Origin: Psychrobacter faecalis
GTDB taxonomy: Bacteria; Pseudomonadota; Gammaproteobacteria; Pseudomonadales; Moraxellaceae
Direction: 5' to 3'
DNA: 60,960 nucleotides
Assembly: GCF_016107575.1 (NCBI RefSeq)
Contig: NZ_JABAST010000019.1
Span: 1 to 60,960 of the forward strand
Shown: positions 37,167 through 45,055 of the stretch, in pieces
How the letters are laid out: the number at the start of each line of letters is the position of its first letter
Position numbering within the stretch: the stretch's first letter is position 1
Position numbers and translations under genes: made by a program
The notes under the pieces: generated by a model
Database searches by the model: none
What the model was told of the DNA's origin: nothing
Seen by the model: the letters and a program-made list of their open reading frames with translations, nothing else

Positions 37167-37826
37167 TTAACGCGAAAACGTCAAAATATGCCCTTTAAAA
37201 GGTAGCTCAAGATAAGTGGTGTCCTCAGGTTTCACGTGCTGACTGCTAAAGCCAAATTCAACCATCTTATGGGTCAGCTTGTTTTTGCGCCCGCGTCCAG
37301 GGTCAACGACGATAACCTCACAAGTTGGCAGCGCATGACGTTCGATAAACTCCGCTAAGATATCAATATGCTGGTCTTCATATAGCAAGTCACTACCAAT
37401 GATGATATCAAACTTGCCAAGATGGCTATTGTCTTCAGCCCAGTCTAAGCGTTCAAAGTTAATTTCTTTATTATTGTTCAACGTGGTATTTCTATCCAAA
37501 AAATACTCAACCGTCGGGTGATAATCGGTCGCAGTAATATCGGCATGGCGATGGTTCAGTAGTAGACTTGATAACGCCATACCGCAGCCAACTTCCAAGA
37601 TACGCTTGCCTGCAATATCATAATCAAGCATATGATTGGCCAGCACCAAGCTTGACGGCCAAATTACGCCGAACATCGGCCACGACGCCGAGCAAATACC
37701 AAGGTCCAGCGCCTCGTTATCGGGGTCACTAAATTGTTGATTGTCGCGTAGGGTGCAGATATGAATGTCAGTATTGCCAATTTCAATCGTTTGATAACGT
37801 AAGCGCACAGTGGTTAGCGAAGCCAT
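37167..37826 (-). CDS. Class I SAM-dependent methyltransferase (Methyltransf_16-like)
   Basis: A 219-residue cytoplasmic methyltransferase. SAM-binding motif I is RILEVGCGMALSSLLL (about residues 75-90), followed by the acidic loop ITATDYHP, a LDWAED segment, and the post-II motif FDIIIGSDLLYEDQH, which resembles the D-x-x-Y motif of METTL21/ETFB-lysine methyltransferase relatives. VWPSS-like IWPSSLVLANHM before motif I is also typical of that group. The target is probably a protein lysine, but this is inference. I set the start at 37826 because AGGA lies 7 nt upstream; an ATG 30 nt earlier has no such site. Confidence 0.82.
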   Translation of the reverse strand: MASLTTVRLRYQTIEIGNTDIHICTLRDNQQFSDPDNEALDLGICSASWPMFGVIWPSSLVLANHMLDYDIAGKRILEVGCGMALSSLLLNHRHADITATDYHPTVEYFLDRNTTLNNNKEINFERLDWAEDNSHLGKFDIIIGSDLLYEDQHIDILAEFIERHALPTCEVIVVDPGRGRKNKLTHKMVEFGFSSQHVKPEDTTYLELPFKGHILTFSR

Positions 37827-38201
37827 AAACTGTCCTAAAAATAAGCAAGAATGCAAGGTTTGGCAAAAGTTGCCACGTTCGGGGAATGTAGTTATTAATA
37901 AAGATGATTTAAAACATTGGAAATGTGAAGATGAGGAAAATCTAGCAATGGAGGTTTTTATTAAAATTATAAATTTAACGGAAAAGTAAACAGTTGCTTA
38001 TAATAAGTATAATCTAACGTTTAAACCTTTATTGTTAATTCTAAGGGTATTGTTATTACGCGATAAAATTATAAATGGTAATTTTTATTATCATATTCAG
38101 TAGTTTAAGTTACAGATACAAAAAATGCACCGCTTATGGTTAAAGAGTGCATTTATAAGAAGCAACTGGTTTTATTAAGTGTAGTTTGCTAAATATTCGG
38201 T
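37827..38201. other. Intergenic region upstream of the methyltransferase
   Basis: About 375 bp of AT-rich DNA. It contains the methyltransferase promoter region and, at its far end, the terminator of the minus-strand cluster. No coding region or repeat is seen. Confidence 0.45.
38121..38154 (-). terminator. Terminator of the roadblock-PAS-PhnD cluster
   Basis: On the minus strand AAATGCAC pairs with GTGCATTT and runs into six T, about 50 nt after the stop codon of the 204-residue protein. Confidence 0.75.
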
Positions 38202-38816
38202 CTAATTAGTAAATTTAAGCCCAGACGTTTTAAGCGCCCATACCAACTCAACAAAGGCACGGTTGTTGGTTAAAGGTTCGCCATCGATGATAAGCACGTA
38301 GCCTGAGCCATCAATCCATAAAAATACAAAACTGGTTTCAGGAATCAGCAAATCAACTTGCTGAAAGAAAGAAATCGCTTGGCTCTCTACTGCCCAGCCG
38401 CGTTGTTTTTGGCGTAGCATAAAGCCTGAAAAGTCCGCCGCCGCCACACTGAGCATATCCGCTTCTTCTTGGCTATAGCCAATCCGTGCCAGACAAAACC
38501 CTTCATCAGAACCAATCGCCGCGCGGCGTTTACCCGACAAGCTTGAAACCACATACGGTAAAAATTGATCAAGCGGCAAATTTGGCGCGGGCAAAAATAG
38601 CGACAGCTTCTCAATCCAGCCATGTTCTAAAAAGCTGTCTAACCATTCATCAGAATAGCGCTCGAGCCAGTCAGCGGCCAGCAGCGTCTCGTTATGCGAC
38701 AATAAATCTTGCAAGGATAACTGCTCAGGCGTTGGTTCACTTTGCGAAAATGCCTCAAAAATGCCAGCTGGGGTCAAGGTCAGATAGGTTTTATCAGCGT
38801 TTAAATAAGAAGACAT
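38202..38816 (-). CDS. Unrecognised protein, last gene of the roadblock-PAS-PhnD cluster
   Basis: A 204-residue soluble acidic protein with no family I recognise. Visible features: a helical N-terminal half with LSLQDLLSHNETLLAADWLERYSDEWLDSFLEHGWIEKL (about residues 33-72), a SSLSGKRRAAIGSDEGFCLARIGYSQEEADMLSVAAADFSGFMLRQ middle, and a C-terminal beta-hairpin plus helix, SFVFLWIDGSGYVLIIDGEPLTNNRAFVELVWALKTSG. There is no signal peptide or membrane segment. It follows the 208-residue protein by 50 bp and ends in a good terminator. The arrangement suggests that it works with the PAS, PhnD-like and roadblock proteins upstream. Confidence 0.75.
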   Translation of the reverse strand: MSSYLNADKTYLTLTPAGIFEAFSQSEPTPEQLSLQDLLSHNETLLAADWLERYSDEWLDSFLEHGWIEKLSLFLPAPNLPLDQFLPYVVSSLSGKRRAAIGSDEGFCLARIGYSQEEADMLSVAAADFSGFMLRQKQRGWAVESQAISFFQQVDLLIPETSFVFLWIDGSGYVLIIDGEPLTNNRAFVELVWALKTSGLKFTN

Positions 38817-38866
38817 AGCGGCTACTCGTTAGATGAATGTTGATGATGCTATGAAAAATAAGCACG

Positions 38867-39493
38867 TTAAGCGTCTTGTGTGTCTTTGGTTTGCTCAAGT
38901 TTTTGCTGACAGTCATTCCAGCGCGCATCGAATTGCCAATCGCTTTTACCCAAGCGAAACCAAACCAAGGAGAATGCCAGACGGTCGTGACGCGCGATAC
39001 AATGGGCAAAAAACTCGTTTTCGATTTGCTCTATGGTATCCCAGTCTTGATTGTCACGCGCGAGCATCAAATCGTTGGTGATGTCTTTAGCGATTTCTTT
39101 GGCGTCATCGCTACTGATACGCAGGCGCTGCGTCTGTTCATTTAAAGATGGTGAGACCAGTACGCTCCAGCGCGTTGCCAGCATACTGTTTTTTTGGATA
39201 TAGCTTTTTTTATCGATACAATCACGAAAGCCTTGCTCGATAGGCGGCAGCATGCGCCCTTGCAGACGGGTAAACATATTGGTGACATCATAAGGGATGT
39301 CATACCAGCAGCCATAAAAAAAATCGGCTACCGCGCCTTGTAGTGGTTCTTTTTCGTTTAACAGTAGGGCAGCATTGATACGTTGTTCGTGAAAATGGCG
39401 GTTGTTGGGTGCGATAAATATTTTACGCGAATAAAGACGATAGACGCGCCGTGCTGCCATTTCACTTTCTTTGATGAGATCTAAAGCAGACAT
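38867..39493 (-). CDS. Unrecognised protein in the roadblock-PAS-PhnD cluster
   Basis: A 208-residue soluble protein with no family I can name. It looks mostly helical: MSALDLIKESEMAARRVYRLYSRKIFIAPN, an internal AALLLNEKEPLQGAVADFFYGCWYDIPYDVTNMFTRLQGRM segment rich in aromatic residues, DDAKEIAKDITNDLMLARDNQDWDTIEQIENEFFAHCIARHDRLAFSLVWFRLGKSDW, and a Gln/Lys/Asp-rich tail. CAGGA lies 10 nt before the ATG. There is a 186-bp gap to the PhnD-like gene upstream, so it may have its own promoter as well. Confidence 0.75.
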   Translation of the reverse strand: MSALDLIKESEMAARRVYRLYSRKIFIAPNNRHFHEQRINAALLLNEKEPLQGAVADFFYGCWYDIPYDVTNMFTRLQGRMLPPIEQGFRDCIDKKSYIQKNSMLATRWSVLVSPSLNEQTQRLRISSDDAKEIAKDITNDLMLARDNQDWDTIEQIENEFFAHCIARHDRLAFSLVWFRLGKSDWQFDARWNDCQQKLEQTKDTQDA

Positions 39494-39679
39494 AAGCGTG
39501 TCCTGTTAGTCATAGCACTATGCAAAAAGCGATTAAAAAGTTATTCAAAAAGTATTAATAAAAATGCTATTAGGCCACCACTTTGCTCAATCGCTATGAC
39601 GTGATAGACCATAGCGATGGTTGCTTAGCATTATTGTAGCCTAATAGGCTATGACGGCAGTAAGATGCCAATGAACCTG

Positions 39680-40429
39680 CTAGTCAAGTAACGTTTGCAT
39701 CAAATCAATCATAAATTCTGCGTCTTCTTCGTTCATAGCTTCAAAACCTTGCGGCATACCAAGTTCAGTCAACGCTTCTTTACCATCATCATCGTTATGC
39801 AGATTCAAAATGGCATCCATCAAAATGTCAGTATCCGGAAAGCCGTCTTTAATCAGCAAAACGTGGCTGATATCGGCCAAATCGCTTTCGATTAACACTG
39901 ATAGCTGCGCTTTGGTTAGGCGTGAAAAGCTATGGAAAATCTCTGCCAAAAAGAACGCTGCTTGCGCGTCACCCTTAATCACTTGGCGCGCCGCTGCCTG
40001 ATATGTTTCAGTCACTGACCAGTTAAGGTCATTATCTTCGATATCGACCGCTTCAAGCAGGCGTAAACCAATCAATTTTACATCGTGGTTATCAGCCATT
40101 GCTATAGTAGCGCCAGCTTTGATGTCGTCTAAGCTATTGATATCGCTATTTGCCGCCGCGGCGATGACCATCTCATCAGATTTGCCGATAGGGCGCGCAA
40201 CCGCATGGTAACCGTGCTCACGGATAAGGGTAGCCGCATCAAAAGGGTTGGCATAAATAACTTGAATATCACCTTCACTGATAACGGTTTCTTGCTCAGC
40301 ATGCGAGGTAGGGATGTTTAGGTGCATGTTGAGATTGGCACGCTTTTGAATCAAAGTATTAAACATGTGCCAGCCTGCAAAACGCTCCGGCGAAAAATCA
40401 GGCGCGATTAACATATTATGTGTCGTCAT
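39680..40429 (-). CDS. PhnD-like substrate-binding protein without signal peptide
   Basis: A 249-residue protein of the PhnD/periplasmic phosphate-phosphonate-binding fold. Typical segments are RFAGWHMFNTLIQKRANLNMHLNIPTSHAEQETVISEGDIQVIYANPFDAATLIREHGYHAVARP (first lobe), INSLDDIKAGATIAMADNHDVKLIGLRLLEAVDI (second lobe), and TYQAAARQVIKGDAQAAFFLAEIFHSF. Unlike transporter-linked PhnD proteins it has no signal peptide or lipobox and no permease or ATPase gene nearby, so it is probably a cytoplasmic ligand sensor. GAGGAAGG lies 8 nt before the ATG, and the PAS stop codon is only 3 bp upstream, which implies strict co-expression. Confidence 0.85.
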   Translation of the reverse strand: MTTHNMLIAPDFSPERFAGWHMFNTLIQKRANLNMHLNIPTSHAEQETVISEGDIQVIYANPFDAATLIREHGYHAVARPIGKSDEMVIAAAANSDINSLDDIKAGATIAMADNHDVKLIGLRLLEAVDIEDNDLNWSVTETYQAAARQVIKGDAQAAFFLAEIFHSFSRLTKAQLSVLIESDLADISHVLLIKDGFPDTDILMDAILNLHNDDDGKEALTELGMPQGFEAMNEEDAEFMIDLMQTLLD

Positions 40430-40432
40430 GAT

Positions 40433-40927
40433 TTAGCCTTCCTCATTTTGTTTCATTTCGGCATATTGGGCGATTGCCGCATCAATCTTGCTGCGCGATG
40501 GTTTACGGCGCACAGAAGTATAACCAACCGTTTCGCCGCGGCGCACGTTTGGTACGACAGTCGCGTAAACCCAATAGTGACTGCCATCTTTGCATAAGTT
40601 TTTCACATAGCCATGCCATTTTTGCCCAGCGTCGGCGGTCGACCATAGGTCTTTATAAGCCGCTTTTGGCATATCAGGATGGCGTAAAATATAATGCTGC
40701 TTACCGATTAATTCATCGACATCATAGCCGCTAATCTCGACAAAGGCATCATTCACGTGCGTCAAAACGCCGTTTAAGTCGGTACGTGAGACGATTAATT
40801 TACCGTCAGGATAAGGGCGTTCGATACCAGTGTCATAAACAGTGCGCGAAGTGCCGTCGTGGTAAGTCAGAGTGACTTCTTCTGCTGGCATGTCAGGCTT
40901 CATGGCGTCGGGGAGTGGAGAACCCAT
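40433..40927 (-). CDS. PAS domain protein, Aer-like sensor without output domain
   Basis: A 164-residue protein made almost only of one PAS domain: LIVSRTDLNGVLTHVNDAFVEISGYDVDELIGKQHYILRHPDMPKAAYKDLWSTADAGQKWHGYVKNLCKDGSHYWVYATVVPNVR. The N-x-F-x-x-ISGY and HYILRHPDMP segments are those of the FAD-binding PAS of Aer-type aerotaxis receptors, yet no HAMP, methyl-accepting, kinase or GGDEF part follows. I set the start at 40927 because AAGGAG lies 7 nt upstream; an earlier ATG at 40942 is part of that ribosome binding site region. It probably transmits a redox or oxygen signal by protein contact, perhaps to the PhnD-like protein encoded 3 bp downstream. Confidence 0.88.
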   Translation of the reverse strand: MGSPLPDAMKPDMPAEEVTLTYHDGTSRTVYDTGIERPYPDGKLIVSRTDLNGVLTHVNDAFVEISGYDVDELIGKQHYILRHPDMPKAAYKDLWSTADAGQKWHGYVKNLCKDGSHYWVYATVVPNVRRGETVGYTSVRRKPSRSKIDAAIAQYAEMKQNEEG

Positions 40928-41211
40928 TGTAATCTCCTTCATTTATCATGGTTGTGATAATTATTAAAAAGCGTAAACCTTATTGAAAAAATATTTGGTT
41001 TAAGCGTATGACTTAAATTTATATGGCAAACTGACAATTAAACTCAGGTTTTAAACCGCACTGTTAGATTTATTCAATATAAACGGTATGCAATACCTTA
41101 AATAATTTTTATAAGACAAGGCATGATTTTTCATTTAAAGTGTTGTTTATCAAGTAGTTTATAGCGCTGATAGCCCATAAAGTCTTAATGACAGAACTTT
41201 AAAAATAAGTA

Positions 41212-41574
41212 TTAGATAAGTTTTGCCAAGGCTTCTGAGGCGCGCTTAATATCTAAGAATATCAAGCCAAGTTTGGCGTTTGGTTTTGCCATAATGGTTA
41301 ATACCGCCTCATCACCTGATGAGGTCATAATCACATAGCCTTTTTCGCCTTGGATCATAATACGGTCGATGCTACCACGAGCCAATTCACGACCTGCGCG
41401 GTCACCTAGTGATAATAAAGCAGCAGACATCGCGCCAACGCGGTCTTCATCAACGCCTGTAGGCAGCGCCGATGCAATCATAAGACCGTCGTTCGAGATA
41501 AGGGCAGATGCTTCAACATCGGCAGATGAGCTGTTTAGGTCTTCCAAGATTTGCTGGAATGAGTCTGTACGCAT
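41212..41574 (-). CDS. Roadblock/LC7 domain protein (MglB-like)
   Basis: A 120-residue protein consisting of one roadblock/LC7 domain: FQQILEDLNSSSADVEASALISNDGLMIASALPTGVDEDRVGAMSAALLSLGDRAGRELARGSIDRIMIQGEKGYVIMTSSGDEAVLTIMAKPNAKLGLIFLDIKRASEALAKLI. Such proteins (MglB in Myxococcus) regulate small Ras-like GTPases of the MglA type, or act as dimeric scaffolds. AGAGAAA precedes the ATG. It is transcribed in the same direction as the PAS gene but 284 bp upstream of it, so it may be transcribed separately. No MglA-type GTPase gene is in the window. Confidence 0.92.
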   Translation of the reverse strand: MRTDSFQQILEDLNSSSADVEASALISNDGLMIASALPTGVDEDRVGAMSAALLSLGDRAGRELARGSIDRIMIQGEKGYVIMTSSGDEAVLTIMAKPNAKLGLIFLDIKRASEALAKLI

Positions 41575-41957
41575 AACGATTTCTCTGTGACGAATAAATA
41601 AGGGGATAATTGGGATTGAGGATTTGCTGATTTTAGTCTTCGACTAGCGGGCGATATTATAAATCCTTACTATCACCATTGATATGGCTGAACAACGTTT
41701 GAAGCCTTAATATTCGGTGTTTTTTTTACCGCTCAATACTATTTCACTACCGTTTATCGCAATTTCATTGCGATTAATAAATAAAAGTTGGCATAGTTTA
41801 AGTTATTTAGTGTTTTTATTTTCTATTAAGATGTTTTTATTATAGAGTCAAAGTAGCAAGTAAAAAAAAGCATTGCCGAAAATGACTCAAATAAGCACGG
41901 TCATTTTTTTGACTAACGAGTTTTCACGGCGGGTTTATTGATAGATTATAATGAAAT

Positions 41958-42089
41958 GGTGGTGTGTCAAAAAGTATGCTGATTAAAATTTGAACAATTT
42001 TTAAAGCCTTGAAAGCCCTATAGAATCAGTAAACTTAGCATAGATTTTTTATTGACTTTTATAGCCAGCATACTTTTTAGAACACCACC
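41958..42089. mobile_element. MITE-like element with terminal inverted repeats and 8-bp target duplication
   Basis: A 132-bp element. The left end reads GGTGGTGT, three variable bases, then AAAAAGTATGCTG; the right end is its reverse complement with 21 of 24 positions identical (the three variable bases differ). The 8-bp direct repeat AATGAAAT flanks it exactly (41950-41957 and 42090-42097), as expected for a target site duplication. The interior is about 84 bp, AT-rich and non-coding. Ends beginning with GG and an 8-bp duplication are consistent with an IS1595-type transposase, but this is inference; no transposase gene is present. Confidence 0.8.
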
Positions 42090-42239
42090 AATGAAATAAA
42101 TATCCTTTATAAATTTTGATGATGGTGATATTTACTAGACTTATACAGCAAAAAAATGCTATATAGTTATGAGATAAAAATTGTTTGTGCTTCTGGGTTT
42201 ACGATTTAGAGACACATTCAGTTGGCTTCTAATCCCCCA

Positions 42240-42267
42240 GTTTCTATATTTACTAGCGTATAGAAAC
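42240..42267. promoter_or_regulatory. Inverted repeat upstream of gdhA
   Basis: GTTTCTATA and TATAGAAAC are perfect 9-bp arms around a 10-bp centre, 104 bp before the gdhA start codon. The half-site spacing of about two helical turns suits a dimeric regulator. No protein can be named. Confidence 0.5.
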
Positions 42268-42371
42268 GATTTCAATCTCACATTGGTGTTTTAAATCCCA
42301 TCGTTTGTATTTAAGCGATAAAACACCCGCGTGAATCAGCACGATGACCATTTTTACCCTAAGGAACCTAT

Positions 42372-43718
42372 ATGAGTATCAGTCAGGCAATCGAAAAAGT
42401 CGAAGCACGTTACGCCCATCAACCTGAGTTTATTCAGGCGGTAAAAGAAGTTGCAATCACCATTGCTCCGCTATACGACGCCCATCCGGAATATGATACG
42501 TTCAAAATATTTGAGCGTCTTGTCGAGCCTGACCGTGTTATCGCTTTTCGTATCAATTGGGAAAACGATAAGGGTGAAGTGCAGGTCAACCGCGGCTGGC
42601 GTGTACAATTCAGCAACGCCTTAGGTCCTTATAAAGGCGGCATCCGCTTTCATCCTACCGTCAACCAATCGGTCCTTAAGTTCTTAGGTTTTGAGCAAAT
42701 TTTCAAAAACGCCTTAACTGGATTGCCGATGGGCGGCGGTAAAGGTGGCGCTGATTTTGATCCTAAAGGTAAGTCTGACAGCGAAATCCGCCGTTTTTGC
42801 TATGCCTTTATGCGTGAGCTGCATCCATATGTCAGTAAAGACATCGATGTACCGGCAGGCGATATCGGCGTCGGTGGACGTGAAGTCAGCTATATGTTTG
42901 CGATGTATAAGAATCTAACGCGTGAGCACGGCGGCGTCTTGACCGGTAAAGGCGTGGGTTTTGGTGGTAGCTTAATGCGTACTGAAGCGACCGGCTATGG
43001 CGCAGTTTACTTCTTAGAAAACATGCTTGCCGCTCAAAACGATAACATCAAAGGCAAAAAAGTGTTGGTATCAGGTGCCGGTAACGTCTCACTCCACGCC
43101 GCTGAAAAAGCCCACATGCTGGGTGCAACAGTACTGACCGTATCTGATTCACAAGGCACGCTGCACGATGCAAACGGTATGGACCAAGAAAAAATCAACT
43201 GGCTAAAAGAGCAAAAAGCCCAAAGTAAGCCGTTGTGTGATTATGTCGATGTATTCGGCGGTGAATGGTTGGCTAAGCAAAAACCTTGGCATATCAAAGG
43301 TGATATTGCCATTCCATCAGCGACCCAAAACGAAGTTGATGAAGAAGATGCCAAATTAATGGTTGAAAACGGCATTAAATATATTGCCGAAGGCGCTAAC
43401 ATGCCACTGACCGCTGATGCGATTGACTATGTGCGTTTGCACCGCGTCCACTATGCACCAGGTAAAGCGGCCAACGCAGGCGGGGTCGCGGTATCGGGTC
43501 TTGAGATGTCACAAAACTCTGTACGTCAATATAAAACCTTTGAAGAAGTCGATGAGTGCTTAAAGTGCATTATGAAAAATATCCACGACTGCGCCGCTGA
43601 CGCTTCAGAAAAATATAACCAGACCGATAACGGTTATATCGACTATATGGCAGGGGCAAATATCGTTGGTTTTAAACGCGTTGCTGATGCCTTATGTGCT
43701 TATGGTATCTTGAACTAA
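42372..43718 (+). CDS. gdhA: NADP-specific glutamate dehydrogenase
   Basis: GdhA aminates 2-oxoglutarate to glutamate with NADPH, the main ammonium assimilation route when ammonium is plentiful. The 448-residue length and sequence match the hexameric bacterial enzyme: RGWRVQFSNALGPYKGGIRFHPTVN, the catalytic lysine region LTGLPMGGGKGGADFDPKGKS, DIDVPAGDIGVGGREVSYMF, the nucleotide-binding VSGAGNVSLHAAEKAHMLGATVLTVSDS, and AEGANMPLTADAI, ending AYGILN. AAGGAA lies just before the ATG. It is monocistronic, with a terminator right after it and an operator-like inverted repeat in the upstream region. Confidence 0.97.
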   Translation: MSISQAIEKVEARYAHQPEFIQAVKEVAITIAPLYDAHPEYDTFKIFERLVEPDRVIAFRINWENDKGEVQVNRGWRVQFSNALGPYKGGIRFHPTVNQSVLKFLGFEQIFKNALTGLPMGGGKGGADFDPKGKSDSEIRRFCYAFMRELHPYVSKDIDVPAGDIGVGGREVSYMFAMYKNLTREHGGVLTGKGVGFGGSLMRTEATGYGAVYFLENMLAAQNDNIKGKKVLVSGAGNVSLHAAEKAHMLGATVLTVSDSQGTLHDANGMDQEKINWLKEQKAQSKPLCDYVDVFGGEWLAKQKPWHIKGDIAIPSATQNEVDEEDAKLMVENGIKYIAEGANMPLTADAIDYVRLHRVHYAPGKAANAGGVAVSGLEMSQNSVRQYKTFEEVDECLKCIMKNIHDCAADASEKYNQTDNGYIDYMAGANIVGFKRVADALCAYGILN

Positions 43719-43748
43719 ACTTGTCTTAATACGAAAGCAGTTTTTTAT

Positions 43749-43787
43749 AAACCGCGCTTATCTAAGAGGATAGGCGCGGTTTTTTTG
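43749..43787 (+). terminator. Terminator of gdhA
   Basis: AAACCGCGC and TATC pair with GATA and GCGCGGTTT around a short loop, followed by seven T, 30 nt after the stop codon. Confidence 0.9.
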
Positions 43788-43935
43788 ACTGCAAACAATG
43801 ATGATACATTAGGATACTTTTTTGCTGCACAGGTCTATCTCATCAGCGTTATGATAAGAAAAGCGGTAGAGTTGAATAAAAAATACGGTAAACAAAATCG
43901 ATAGTAATAAATAAAAATATGAATCAGGAGACGAT

Positions 43936-44520
43936 ATGATGAATAAAATTCTCAAAGGTTTTAAGCTAACAACATTGGGTGCTTGTCTGACATTAGCCTT
44001 GACGACGGGCGTCATAACTACAGCCGCCAGTGCCGCTAGTAATGTAGACGAAGTACGCGCTGCGCAAGCTGCGAAAATTAGCTTAAAGCAAGCCATTACT
44101 ATCGCCAGTAAATCAGCTTCTGGTATTTTAATCAGTGCCGATTTTGATGAGGATGATAGCGATGCCATTGGCAAAGGTGGCGTCTATGAATTAGAATTCA
44201 GTACCGATAGCGTCAATTATGAAATCAAAGTAGATGCCAATACAGGTAAAATTGTAAAAAAGGAAACGGATCGTCTTGATGGCGATGATATCAACGTTTA
44301 CCAAATTCAGAAAAAAGCAAAAACCGATATTATGAAGGCCATTAATATCGCTGAAAAACAAACGGGTGGTAAGATATTAGAAATTGAATTTGAGAATGAT
44401 CGCGATTATGCCAATCATACGGCGTATTATAAAGCTGACCTATTAAAAGGTAACAAGATTGTTAGTATTAATGTCGACGCTAACAGCGGTAAAACATTTG
44501 CCAATAAGTTCAAAAAGTAG
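43936..44520 (+). CDS. Secreted protein with two PepSY domains
   Basis: A 194-residue exported protein. The signal peptide (KILKGFKLTTLGACLTLALTTGVITTAASA) is cleaved near residue 32. The mature part has two PepSY repeats: ISLKQAITIASKSASGILISADFDED...YELEFSTDSVNYEIKVDANTGKIVK (about 48-112) and DIMKAINIAEKQTGGKILEIEFEND...YYKADLLKGNKIVSINVDANSGK (about 130-188). PepSY proteins bind or inhibit peptidases or respond to envelope and metal stress; the exact role here is unknown. AGGAGACG lies directly upstream of the double ATG. It is a single-gene unit with its own terminator. Confidence 0.9.
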   Translation: MMNKILKGFKLTTLGACLTLALTTGVITTAASAASNVDEVRAAQAAKISLKQAITIASKSASGILISADFDEDDSDAIGKGGVYELEFSTDSVNYEIKVDANTGKIVKKETDRLDGDDINVYQIQKKAKTDIMKAINIAEKQTGGKILEIEFENDRDYANHTAYYKADLLKGNKIVSINVDANSGKTFANKFKK

Positions 44521-44544
44521 CAGTTATTTTGATAAAAATAGTAT

Positions 44545-44578
44545 AAAAGACATCAGTCATAGGGTTGATGTCTTTTTT
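44545..44578 (+). terminator. Terminator after the PepSY gene
   Basis: AAAAGACATCA pairs with TGATGTCTTTT around a 10-nt loop, followed by further T, about 25 nt after the stop codon. Confidence 0.88.
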
Positions 44579-45055
44579 ATTGAAAACGGCTTATTTACTA
44601 TGCGAGCACTCAATATAATAAACGCTTAATATGAATATAACCAAAGTAAGCTCGTCTTACCCTTATTATGAATAAGTAGCTTCATCAAGGATTTTCATCT
44701 AAAAAGCCGCTATATAAAGCCTTATAAATGAGTAAAGCTTAACAATCTTACGCATACTCACTGTTTTTGTACGTTTATTCTTACCCAACTGCGCTAGTAT
44801 ATGAGCAAGTCATGGTTGCATAAGTAGGATTGCCGTTAAAAATATTATGAATATTAACCGTCACTTAGCCTATTTGATGCAACATAATAGAAAAATAGTA
44901 TTGAAAAATAGCCGCAGTATCCTCAAATCGGGAAGCCAAAGCCAAGCATGACAGCCAATAGGCACAATTTTTAGTCAAGACTGCTTGTAATGCTTTCACC
45001 CTATTTATTGGTTTGCTACTTTTTGCCTTATTCACCTACTTTATAAGGACGTCTT
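44579..45055. other. Intergenic region upstream of the amino acid ABC transporter
   Basis: About 475 bp with no recognisable gene. A 34-codon frame (44847-44951) has no ribosome binding site and is rejected. The promoter of the transporter operon must lie here, but I could not choose among several AT-rich boxes. Confidence 0.4.

Larger units (their letters stand above)
41575..42371. other. Long intergenic region upstream of gdhA, containing a MITE-like element
   Basis: About 800 bp between the divergent roadblock and gdhA genes. It is very AT-rich. Besides promoters it holds an inverted-repeat element at 41958-42089 and a separate 9-bp inverted repeat at 42240-42267. No coding region is recognised. 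Confidence 0.55.

Noticed and set aside
39680..40429. PhnD-like gene as part of a phosphonate ABC transporter
   Set aside because: No signal peptide and no permease or ATPase gene within the window near it.
44847..44951. 34-codon frame upstream of the amino acid transporter
   Set aside because: No ribosome binding site and no helical or signal-peptide character that would support it.
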